Shown: positions 23,868 through 30,557 of the stretch, piece by piece
How positions within the stretch are numbered: the stretch's first letter is position 1
Layout: the number at the start of each line of letters is the position of its first letter
From: Kiritimatiellia bacterium
Lineage (GTDB): Bacteria > Verrucomicrobiota > Kiritimatiellia > RFP12 > UBA1067
Direction: 5' to 3'
Assembly (NCBI GenBank): GCA_017405115.1
Contig: JAFRBA010000281.1
Coordinates: 1-30,557 of the forward strand
Length of the DNA: 30,557 nucleotides
Translations under genes and position numbers: made by a program
Notes under the pieces: generated by a model
What the model was told of the DNA's origin: nothing
The model's database searches: none
The model's input: only the letters and a program-made list of their open reading frames with translations

Positions 23868-25346
23868 TCACCCCAAGACCGTAACTGGCCATATCTCTTT
23901 ATTTAGATTCGCGTCCATGGCAACAGCCATTGCCTCGCCTGGACGGATGCCCGACAAAGTACCGTCTGAAGCCATTGTTGCATAGTCGGCATGGAACTTG
24001 ACACCAATGATACGAGTCCATTTACACTTTGGATCCTTTACCTGATCAATGCGGTCCGCATCGTAGCATCCCCATTTAATCGGCCCTTTCAGGCGAGACG
24101 TCATTAGTTTCAACTTCTCCCCTGCTGCAACTCTCAGAGGCTTGACATGAATCACCCGATCCTCTCCGCCTCCGATACGCGTGAAATGGACGACCCCACG
24201 CTTCGTGTTTATCTGGACGGCATCAAACGTCTGTTCCCATATTGTACCCGCAGTTCTCTTGGGCGGGATTTTGCACCACTTACCAGAACTCGCGTTCCCA
24301 TCCCAGTACGACGCGTCACATGGCTCGGTCACATGAAGTATTCCCTTCTGAAAAGTCTGCCTTTCCGTGTGGTGGTGTCCGGTGATGTCGAGGATTATCC
24401 GCGCCTTTGCCGACGAGAAGTCAAGTATCCGTCCAGCACATGTCCAACGCCCCCTGTTCTGATATGCCTCCAAAAGCATTCTAAACGGCGCAAACTTCTT
24501 TTCGTCCTCATGGTTCCCGACAACGCCAGTGATGGGTATGTGGTGCATCACCACGATATTCCAGCCTGCCGGAGTCGTGGATAGGGCATGTTCGGCAAGC
24601 CACAGCAGTTGCGTATCATGCATTCCGTACACAACCGCCCAAAACGGCTTCTTCAAATCAATTGAATCAGTAGTGTCAGCAACGACATAGCGTATTCTGG
24701 CTTTTTGATTGTCAAAGTAATAATAGCAGGACTCCGGATCGTCCACATTTGTCATGACGTCCGCACAGGCTTTTGACCCCATGAGCGTGTTTCGAGTCTC
24801 AACGCCAGAATAGGTGAATCCAGAGTTTACACCCTCGTCATGGCGTATTGTGAAGTCATGATTCCCTTTCGCAGTGTAAACCTTCGTCCCCGACGACTCA
24901 ATGACCTTCGTCCAAAGTTCACGATAAAGCCGCGATGAGAAATCCAAACCAGCCTTGTCGGAATCAAAACGGCACGACCGCCTGACGGTGAACGCTTCTG
25001 GAAAGTCGCCGCCGCAAAGCATTTTGTCGATGGACGTGCGCTTCGCAAGCGCGGCGACAACTTTCCCTGACTGCATGTGGTTTGACGGAATGTGCAGGTC
25101 GGTCAGGAACCAGAAGCCGTCCGCAGTCTCCCGCGACAGCGCATTTATCTTGGCAGCAACGGTTTCGAGACATGTCGACCAATATTCCCCAAGCGGCTCG
25201 GCGATTTCGTCATCAAGCGTGGCAAGCAGTTCTTTCGGCCAGTCCGGCCCGAGATCCCTTTTAGGTCTTGCGACCGCGGAAAGCGGTGCTGCGCCTGCCG
25301 CCGAGAACGCGGCAAGCGCCCTGAGGAACCTGCGACGGGAGGTCAT
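23868..25346 (-). CDS. Tat-exported calcineurin-like phosphoesterase
   Basis: This 492-residue protein is a metallophosphoesterase. The N-terminus MTSRRRFLRALAAFSAAGAA is a twin-arginine signal. Metal ligands appear in order: FLTDLH (D83, H85), GGDF (D114), KGNHD (N162, H163), MHHIP (H268/H269) and TGHHHTE (H324-H326). A C-terminal part ending MASDGTLSGIRPGEAMAVAM resembles a bacterial Ig-like (Big_2) domain. The ATG at 25344-25346 is preferred because it places the RR motif near the N-terminus; a TTG four codons earlier is possible. It lies 25 bp after the beta-helix gene and abuts the phosphatase gene. Together with that gene it suggests stepwise removal of phosphate from an extracellular or periplasmic substrate. 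Confidence 0.88.
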   Translation of the reverse strand: MTSRRRFLRALAAFSAAGAAPLSAVARPKRDLGPDWPKELLATLDDEIAEPLGEYWSTCLETVAAKINALSRETADGFWFLTDLHIPSNHMQSGKVVAALAKRTSIDKMLCGGDFPEAFTVRRSCRFDSDKAGLDFSSRLYRELWTKVIESSGTKVYTAKGNHDFTIRHDEGVNSGFTYSGVETRNTLMGSKACADVMTNVDDPESCYYYFDNQKARIRYVVADTTDSIDLKKPFWAVVYGMHDTQLLWLAEHALSTTPAGWNIVVMHHIPITGVVGNHEDEKKFAPFRMLLEAYQNRGRWTCAGRILDFSSAKARIILDITGHHHTERQTFQKGILHVTEPCDASYWDGNASSGKWCKIPPKRTAGTIWEQTFDAVQINTKRGVVHFTRIGGGEDRVIHVKPLRVAAGEKLKLMTSRLKGPIKWGCYDADRIDQVKDPKCKWTRIIGVKFHADYATMASDGTLSGIRPGEAMAVAMDANLNKEIWPVTVLG

Positions 25347-25371
25347 GGCCTTGTTCAAGGATTGACTTCAA

Positions 25372-27741
25372 TCAAAAGACAATGACAACAGTCCCGACCC
25401 TACGGAGATACAATTGATTGCCGACCCTGTACACCTGCCAACGTTCATCCGAGGCACTTTGTGAAACGACAAAGGTATTCTGCGGGAAGTCGGCTCCGTC
25501 CTGAACGGAAAGAATAAGATGCGGACGACCGCTTACGCCGTAGCTGCGCAGATTGGCAACACCCTCAATATCAACCGTGACTGGCCCTTCCGGAAATTCA
25601 AGCGACGCATTGGACGCAACCGTAAGCGGAACACCGCCCGCTATGTCCGCCGGACGAAGCGTCCATACCGAAGACCCTACGGACACGGCACCGTTGGTGA
25701 TCGTGGGAACGCCGGTGAGCGACGGTATGCTCAGCGCAACATACGGCTCCGTATCGCCTATGTCAAGGACGGTACCAGAGCCAAACGCAACCTCCCCGCA
25801 GAATTCAGGCCGATACTGGGACGCATCCAGATCCGACTTCCCGTCCGTCAGTGATGAACGGAACAGCGACCCGTCGCCTGGATCTATCAACTTGACGTAG
25901 TTTGCAATGTTCGTCTCGCACCGTCCAGACCAGTCTACGCCAAGGCCGAGAAAGGCGGTCGACCAACCATCAAAACCGGCAGCAGTAGGGTTTCTCGGTC
26001 CGCCTTGTTTATCATTGTAGTTTCCAGCATAGTATGCAAACTCGTGCCAACCAGCCGTATAGACCAACTGCGACGAAATATTGAAGCGATTGTAATCAGT
26101 CGTAATCGCTTCTCCCGTGTTCCAATTTTTATTATCCCTCTGATCGATTACGATATTGCCGTCTATCGCAAGGCGCGAATAACGGTTCAAGGCAGAGACA
26201 AAATTGCACGTCACTTGGTCAACACCTTCTTCACCAGGGATACGAATATAACCTTTATAATAATGGTCTGCTTTATGGTTCGCATCCTTATCTGGACCCA
26301 CGCTTACCCATCTCACGTACGCCTTGATCGGGCCAGAAACCGTTCCCTTGTATGGGACGTCTGATGGCACGGTGAACGTTGTAGCTTGACCGCTCTTACC
26401 CGGCTGTTCCTTGCCCCAGTACTTGAGACCAGCTGCGATGTCAGGAACCGACGTTCCGAACCTTACCGTTCCGCCTTGAATATCGGCATCGCCTAGTATC
26501 TTTGCCGGGCCATTGAACGTCAGCGTTCCATCGCCTGTCTTGACGAGAGACTTGAATGTCGTGGAAATACGCTCAGACGCACCGGTAACTGCGCCGCTCC
26601 CCTCCACGACAAGATCAGGGAACGTCCAGTAAAGCGTGTTGTAGTCGCCAAAGGTGGCAAGCATGGCGTCCCTCAACGTCACAGCGCCGCCATCAGCAGG
26701 AACAGCGCCTTGGGCAAGAACCGCAATACCGCCAACGATCGAACCGTCAGCACCAAGCGACCCCGTTGCGCCCACACCACCCTCGAACGTGTTGTTCGTG
26801 TACGAAAGCTGTAGCCAGCCACCGCCCGTCTCGCCAGGCACAAAGCCGCCACTTCCTTGTATTTCTCCGCTGAAAGTAATGCCGGTTGCCAGCAAGTTGG
26901 TTACATTGCCATTCAGCGTTACCGGGCCGGACCAGTGGTTGTTGTCAGACACGGTTCCCGCCGCTACCGTTCCTCTGTTTGCCTGAATAGCCGTCCCATT
27001 GTCCATTATCAGTGTTCTGGCCTGTTTAACACGACTGTTGGACAGCTGGACAGCCCCGCCCTCATGTATTGATACCGTTTTTGTTTTGCTGCCACCCGCG
27101 CTAGAAGCTCCAAACGCAAGCAACCCATAGATGTCGAGATTGCCCAAGTTCTGTGGATATGCTTCAGTTGAACAGAAGAAACCAAGTGCACCATTGCGCG
27201 AAGGCGCCTTAAAGGTGATGTTGTAATTTGCGACTTTGACAGTGGCTTCTCTGAATTGGAACCAACGATTAAAGCTGAATAGCGTCGTGTTGTCCGTGAA
27301 TGTAACATTCTTTGCAAAATTCTCGCATGACACCGTATTGGAAACGGCACCGCCACCGCAATAGCCGTTCCCGCCGATGTAAAATCTCTCCGTTGTTCCA
27401 AACGATGGGGCAGAAGTACCGGACGACACCATATTGTGCAACGTGCCTGCATTGGAGATGTACGTGCTGCCGGCTGTAGGCCCGAGCGCATAGCCTGTCG
27501 TCGCGCGGTACACGCCGTTCGTAATGTAGATGTCGCCTGTATAGTCGGCCATCTCATCGCCTGCCACAAGCGTACCGCCACCCTCCTTGATGAGGTTGGA
27601 GGATCCGAGCGCCGTCCTGTAACTGGACATCTCGTACACCTCGCCATCAGGCACGTTTATGATGTAATCGTCGGCAGACACAGACGCAGCGCAAAGCGCG
27701 ACAACCGCCGTGATAGTCCTCATTACTATTGTTGTTCGCAT
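25372..27741 (-). CDS. Secreted beta-strand-rich exoprotein with PA14-like domain
   Basis: The 789-residue protein has a signal peptide (cleavage near ASVSA-DD, residue 23). Long stretches of short G/N/T-rich strands follow, typical of a beta-helix passenger, including the autotransporter-associated repeat LVKTGDGTLTFNG (400-411). Residues about 437-610 look like a PA14-type domain: HYYKGYIRIPGEEG, YSRLAIDGNIVI, and LVYTAGWHEFAYYAGNYN, then GGP. The C-terminus, WQVYRVGNQLYLRRVGTVVI and a final VF, is a hydrophobic end that could be a sorting or anchoring signal. There is no autotransporter barrel. The ATG has an ideal ribosome site (AAGGAGGAGC). It is first in the five-gene operon. It probably binds carbohydrate at the surface. 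Confidence 0.85.
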   Translation of the reverse strand: MRTTIVMRTITAVVALCAASVSADDYIINVPDGEVYEMSSYRTALGSSNLIKEGGGTLVAGDEMADYTGDIYITNGVYRATTGYALGPTAGSTYISNAGTLHNMVSSGTSAPSFGTTERFYIGGNGYCGGGAVSNTVSCENFAKNVTFTDNTTLFSFNRWFQFREATVKVANYNITFKAPSRNGALGFFCSTEAYPQNLGNLDIYGLLAFGASSAGGSKTKTVSIHEGGAVQLSNSRVKQARTLIMDNGTAIQANRGTVAAGTVSDNNHWSGPVTLNGNVTNLLATGITFSGEIQGSGGFVPGETGGGWLQLSYTNNTFEGGVGATGSLGADGSIVGGIAVLAQGAVPADGGAVTLRDAMLATFGDYNTLYWTFPDLVVEGSGAVTGASERISTTFKSLVKTGDGTLTFNGPAKILGDADIQGGTVRFGTSVPDIAAGLKYWGKEQPGKSGQATTFTVPSDVPYKGTVSGPIKAYVRWVSVGPDKDANHKADHYYKGYIRIPGEEGVDQVTCNFVSALNRYSRLAIDGNIVIDQRDNKNWNTGEAITTDYNRFNISSQLVYTAGWHEFAYYAGNYNDKQGGPRNPTAAGFDGWSTAFLGLGVDWSGRCETNIANYVKLIDPGDGSLFRSSLTDGKSDLDASQYRPEFCGEVAFGSGTVLDIGDTEPYVALSIPSLTGVPTITNGAVSVGSSVWTLRPADIAGGVPLTVASNASLEFPEGPVTVDIEGVANLRSYGVSGRPHLILSVQDGADFPQNTFVVSQSASDERWQVYRVGNQLYLRRVGTVVIVF

Positions 27742-27789
27742 TTTCGCTCCTCCTTGGTTTGTTTTTTTGATGGTTTCCTACTGGCATGG

Positions 27790-27798
27790 ATTATACCA
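27790..27798 (-). promoter_or_regulatory. Promoter of the five-gene operon (extended -10)
   Basis: TGGTATAAT on the minus strand (TATAAT at 27790-27795). The -35 is poor (TTCTTC 17 bp upstream), so the extended -10 and perhaps an activator would be needed. The leader is about 41 nt. Confidence 0.65.
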
Positions 27799-27827
27799 TA
27801 TTCCCCGCTAAGGAAGAAAGGCACTGT

Positions 27828-27876
27828 CTTGCCAAAAACTTGCAGAATCTTGGCAGGGAATTTTAGGGCGAAATCC
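27828..27876 (+). repeat. Direct repeat, left copy, flanking the ATPase gene
   Basis: This 49-bp stretch matches 29348-29396 in about 41 of 49 positions, with an identical core ACTTGCAGAATCTTGGC and AGGGCGAAA near the end. It lies 4 bp beyond the ATPase stop and upstream of the promoter of the five-gene operon. Confidence 0.8.
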
Positions 27877-27880
27877 GACC

Positions 27881-29218
27881 TTACACTTCGTAGATCATCT
27901 TGTCGGGGAGCGGCGGGGGAGCGAGAAACATAGACATGTATATCGGCGCATAGTACACCTTGTCCTTTACGGCAAGCGTGTCGTCGTTGAATACAATCGC
28001 GGTTTCTATTTCGTATTCCGGAACCGACATCGCAAACGCAAGGGCACGATGTCTCTGGTAATGCTTGCCGCTTTTCACTTCCACGGGAACGACCTTTCCG
28101 CCCTGTTCCACGACAAAGTCAAGTTCGCCGTGGCTCGGCGAATTGTAGTAAAGAGGCTCGATGCCGTGAGCCTTGAGTTCCTGCGCCACGGCATTCTCGT
28201 ATATCGATCCGAAATTTATCGACTTGTCGCCGTTGAGTATGCTCAACTGGATGCCGTTCATGTACTGCGCGGCGAGGAGCCCGACGTCATTGGAAAAGAG
28301 CTTGAACAGATTGGGCTTCGTTCCAAGGACAAGAGGCGACTTCGGTTCGCTCACGTTGTAGACGGGAATTGCCACGCCGGCCTCCTTGAGCCAGACAAAC
28401 TCGTCTTCTAGATTTTCGAACCGCTCCCCCGCCTCTATCGACGAAACATAATAGCGTTTGTTCTTCTTGTCAAGCTCTGCCGGAATGCGGTCGAATACAA
28501 GTCGAATGCGTAGCGCATTCTTTTCGTCGTACTTGCTGATGTCCTTTCGGTACATGGCAATTATCTTCTTCTGCTCCCTGACAACCTTCATGATGTCTCG
28601 CGTATCCAAATACGACTGCACGGCCGCCGGCATTCCTCCAACCACAAGATAAAGCCTGAAGAGCTTCAAGAGCCTGTTGTGATAGACCTTTGCCAGGGGT
28701 TTTCTTTCCAACCATGCCCTTTGTGCCTCGTCAATCATCTCGGAACGCTCGCCACACGCACTTACAAACTCTTCAAAATCTAGCGGATACATCTTTACTT
28801 CATCCATGAAGCCTACAGGGACGGATCTAATGTTCTTGATCTCCACTCCCAGCAGCGATCCGCTGAGAATATAGTGACATCCGCCTTCCTGAACAAGCGC
28901 CTTGACGAAAGTCACTGCTTCAGGACATTCCTGAACCTCGTCGAAGAACACCAGCGTCCTTCCCCTCTTGATTCCCTTTGATGTAAATGCCGAAATACGA
29001 AGCAGAACATCCTTCTCGTCTTCGACATCCTCAAAAATGGCCTTGGCTCCCTTCATTGTGACAAAATCAACCTTGATGAAGACATCGTAATGCTTTTCGG
29101 CAAATCGCTCGACAATGTAAGTCTTGCCGACCTGTCGCGCACCATCTATAAGCAGTGCATACGATCCTCCCGCCTCGAAGAATCGTTCCAGGTCACTCTC
29201 TATCTTACGCTTTATCAT
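27881..29218 (-). CDS. AAA-type ATPase with C-terminal DUF4143 (nuclease-like) domain
   Basis: The 445-residue protein belongs to the common gut-bacterial family of P-loop ATPases fused to DUF4143. Walker A is DGARQVGKT (K32), Walker B is LVFFDEVQ, and the sensor region is YILSGSLLG. The C-terminal domain holds a PD-(D/E)XK-like set: HGELDFVVEQGGKVVPVEVK. The biological role of the family is unclear; the genes are numerous and move between genomes. The ATG follows AGGAGGG, and the gene has a strong promoter. It reads as a single-gene insertion between the AraC gene and the operon, flanked by 49-bp direct repeats. It looks more AT-rich than the core genes on the left. Confidence 0.92.
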   Translation of the reverse strand: MIKRKIESDLERFFEAGGSYALLIDGARQVGKTYIVERFAEKHYDVFIKVDFVTMKGAKAIFEDVEDEKDVLLRISAFTSKGIKRGRTLVFFDEVQECPEAVTFVKALVQEGGCHYILSGSLLGVEIKNIRSVPVGFMDEVKMYPLDFEEFVSACGERSEMIDEAQRAWLERKPLAKVYHNRLLKLFRLYLVVGGMPAAVQSYLDTRDIMKVVREQKKIIAMYRKDISKYDEKNALRIRLVFDRIPAELDKKNKRYYVSSIEAGERFENLEDEFVWLKEAGVAIPVYNVSEPKSPLVLGTKPNLFKLFSNDVGLLAAQYMNGIQLSILNGDKSINFGSIYENAVAQELKAHGIEPLYYNSPSHGELDFVVEQGGKVVPVEVKSGKHYQRHRALAFAMSVPEYEIETAIVFNDDTLAVKDKVYYAPIYMSMFLAPPPLPDKMIYEV

Positions 29219-29241
29219 ACAATCCCTCCTGTTCGAGGCGT

Positions 29242-29270
29242 ATTATACCAGACGATGCGCATTTTATCAA
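29242..29270 (-). promoter_or_regulatory. Promoter of the ATPase gene
   Basis: On the minus strand, TTGATA (29265-29270) and TATAAT (29242-29247) are 17 bp apart, with TGG before the -10. This is a near-consensus extended -10 promoter. Confidence 0.8.
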
Positions 29271-29347
29271 CGGTCATAACCCTAGATTTTTACATTTTAT
29301 CCAAAAAGAAAGCCGCCGTTCACAACACTTAATTACAGGCTTGCAGA

Positions 29348-29396
29348 CTTACCAACAACTTGCAGAATCTTGGCTGAGGATTTCAGGGCGAAACCG
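29348..29396 (+). repeat. Direct repeat, right copy, flanking the ATPase gene
   Basis: This is the second copy of the repeat at 27828-27876, in the same orientation. It ends 18 bp before the -10 of the AraC gene, so it covers that gene's -35 region and upstream. Confidence 0.8.
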
Positions 29397-29411
29397 CACT
29401 GCGCGGATTTT

Positions 29412-29420
29412 TGGTATAAT
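29412..29420 (+). promoter_or_regulatory. Promoter of the AraC gene, predicted leaderless
   Basis: TGGTATAAT (TATAAT at 29415-29420) is followed after seven bases by the ATG at 29428. The expected +1 is at or one base before the A of the ATG. The -35 (AACCGC) is weak. Confidence 0.6.
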
Positions 29421-29427
29421 CTGCGAC

Positions 29428-30282
29428 ATGGCGAAGATAGTTCATCTGGAACGGCTGACGAGCACGGAGTACTTCAAGGACTCCGGGCTTGCGTGCATCG
29501 TGCGCGAAATGCACGACGCGCCGAGCAATGAGACGATTGCCATGCACGACCACGACTTCTCAGAACTGGTGCTCGTCGCATCGGGAAGCCTCAACCACAT
29601 ATACTCCGGCGGAACCGTCAGGCTTCGCGCCGGCGACTTCTTCGTCATCCATCCCGGTGAGCGACACGGTTATGCTGAACTTGCAGCCCGAACGGTTGTG
29701 TTCAACCTCCTGTACCTCAGCAAGAATCCTCCGACATCCCTGCTCTTCGGCGGATGTCCGCTAATGGCCTCGCTATTCCCCAAAAATACGCCCCCTGTAA
29801 AAGCCGACACTCTTGGACGAGTGGCTCGGCAGAACATCCCGGAAGTTGTAGGTCTAGTGAAGGCGATTCGCAGGGAGGAGGACGCCGACCATCCGTTGCG
29901 CCACGAAGTCTGTTCGTCGCTTTTCACATCTGTCATTCTGCTTCTTTCGCGCGAAGCATGCAACAGCAAAACCACCGCGCAAAGCCCGATACGGGCGGAA
30001 GTAGACTACATCGCGCAGAACATCGGACGTAAGATATCCCTCGCCGACATCTGCGCCGTATCGGGACGCTCCGTCAGCACGCTTTCGCGAATGTTCAGAA
30101 ACACGGTCGGAAGAAGCCCTGGCGACTACGTGATTGCGATGCGCGTCGCAAAGGCGCAGTCCCTTCTCGCGCAGCCCGGGGCATCGCTTGAAAAGGTCGC
30201 GGGCGAAACCGGCTTCTGCAACGCAAGCCATCTTTCGCGCACACTCCGCCGCACGGAAGGCCGAAACCCGACCCGCAAATAG
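29428..30282 (+). CDS. AraC-family transcriptional regulator with cupin sensor domain
   Basis: The 284-residue protein has an N-terminal cupin ([21 protein letters not shown]40/H42, then [18 protein letters not shown]80) of the kind that binds small sugars or related ligands. The C-terminal double helix-turn-helix lies at about 185-284: [20 protein letters not shown] and [22 protein letters not shown] at 29428 is chosen because the promoter -10 lies just before it and the family N-terminus begins here. An upstream in-frame start would lie in the ATPase gene. It diverges from the five-gene operon and is probably its regulator, responding to a carbohydrate ligand. The ATPase gene now lies between them. 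Confidence 0.9.
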   Translation: MAKIVHLERLTSTEYFKDSGLACIVREMHDAPSNETIAMHDHDFSELVLVASGSLNHIYSGGTVRLRAGDFFVIHPGERHGYAELAARTVVFNLLYLSKNPPTSLLFGGCPLMASLFPKNTPPVKADTLGRVARQNIPEVVGLVKAIRREEDADHPLRHEVCSSLFTSVILLLSREACNSKTTAQSPIRAEVDYIAQNIGRKISLADICAVSGRSVSTLSRMFRNTVGRSPGDYVIAMRVAKAQSLLAQPGASLEKVAGETGFCNASHLSRTLRRTEGRNPTRK

Positions 30283-30302
30283 GACGAACGGTCCAGAACT
30301 GC

Positions 30303-30335
30303 GCGACAATGTCGCAAAGCGCGACAGCATGTCAC
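30303..30335. promoter_or_regulatory. Pair of palindromes, possible activator sites
   Basis: GCGACA-A-TGTCGC (30303-30315, perfect) and GCGACA-GCA-TGTCAC (30321-30335, one mismatch) have centres 19 bp apart and share the half-site GCGACA. They lie 22-54 bp upstream of the sigma54-like element. A third small palindrome (AACGG-CA-CCGTT) follows at 30338-30349. Confidence 0.55.
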
Positions 30336-30356
30336 GAAACGGCACCGTTACAGGCG

Positions 30357-30372
30357 TGGCATGGCATCTGCT
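30357..30372 (+). promoter_or_regulatory. Sigma54-like promoter upstream of the Clp ATPase gene
   Basis: TGGCATGGCATCTGCT has GG (30358-30359) and GC (30370-30371) exactly 12 bp apart, fitting TGGCAY-N5-TTGCW with one or two changes. The start would fall near 30383, just before the ribosome site AGGAGGT (30383-30389). No sigma70 -10 is obvious in this gap. Confidence 0.45.
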
Positions 30373-30397
30373 TGACCTAGACAGGAGGTACAGAACT

Positions 30398-30557
30398 ATG
30401 AATGCAAGCTACACACCACCAGATGACAATGAGAACTGCCTTGAAAAGTACGGAACAGACCTGACCGCGCTCGCGCGGACGGGCAAGCTCGACCCCGTCA
30501 TAGGCCGCGATACGGAGATTCGCGACGTCATTCGCATTCTTTCCCGCAAGACAAAGA
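30398..30557 (+). CDS. ClpB/ClpA-type AAA+ ATPase lacking the N-domain, partial
   Basis: Fifty-three codons are visible before the window ends. After ten or so free residues the sequence goes straight into [20 protein letters not shown] and [19 protein letters not shown], the segment just before the first Walker A of Clp/Hsp100 ATPases. The usual N-terminal adaptor-binding domain of about 150 residues is therefore missing, as in short ClpB isoforms or ClpC/ClpA relatives starting at the first ATPase domain. The ATG has a perfect ribosome site (AGGAGGT, spacing 8). Whether it carries the ClpB middle coiled coil or a ClpP-binding loop cannot be seen. Expression may depend on sigma54. Confidence 0.8.
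   Translation, partial: MNASYTPPDDNENCLEKYGTDLTALARTGKLDPVIGRDTEIRDVIRILSRKTK

Noticed and set aside
27881..29218. ATPase gene as part of an insertion sequence
   Set aside because: No terminal inverted repeats and no transposase; only direct repeats are seen.

Overview
The window comes from a GC-rich bacterium. Its left half is core genome and its right half is more AT-rich accessory DNA. The beta-strand-rich exoprotein with a PA14-like domain, the in-frame palindromes and the repeat whose translations give TGILPV/TGKMPV/NGQDAR peptides resemble what is seen in the PVC group (Verrucomicrobiota, perhaps Kiritimatiellae). There is no rRNA here, so this placement is an inference.

Positions 1-15,800 are core genes, all on the minus strand. 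In transcription order they are: an S1-NYN ribonuclease-like fusion and purB; then rpoB and rpoC from their own promoter; then hisG, a 29-residue AURKAIP1/COX24-type basic microprotein, efp, a GT2 glycosyltransferase, an extended-SDR sugar epimerase/dehydratase, and a Ser/Thr kinase cut off by the left edge. rpoBC is not preceded by the usual rplJ-rplL genes.

Positions 15,800-20,450 are looser. They hold a decayed beta-propeller fragment, a GH127-type beta-L-arabinofuranosidase, and a two-gene unit (winged-helix regulator plus AbiEii-like nucleotidyltransferase). That unit has a perfect -35 box, a good -10 and a 17-bp palindrome over the predicted start of transcription, as expected of a self-regulated toxin-antitoxin module. 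The gaps between these genes carry many short tandem arrays and hairpins.

Positions 20,458-27,741 are a tight five-gene minus-strand operon. In transcription order: a secreted beta-helix/PA14-like protein, a Tat-exported calcineurin-like phosphoesterase, a secreted tyrosine-phosphatase-like protein, a polytopic YhhN/DUF998-like membrane protein, and a GH20-reminiscent TIM-barrel enzyme. An AraC regulator (29,428) reads away from it. Between them sits an AAA ATPase/DUF4143 gene flanked by about 49-bp direct repeats, as if inserted into a formerly divergent regulator-operon pair. This operon plus regulator is the best candidate for an undescribed surface system. The right edge holds the start of a ClpB/ClpA-type ATPase without the Clp N-domain, behind a sigma54-like promoter.

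Two themes recur. Several promoters share an extended -10 (TGGTATAAT, four times; TGATATACTATTC, twice). Heptamer or nonamer arrays, often beside perfect hairpins, occur both between genes and in frame within the kinase and GH127 genes.
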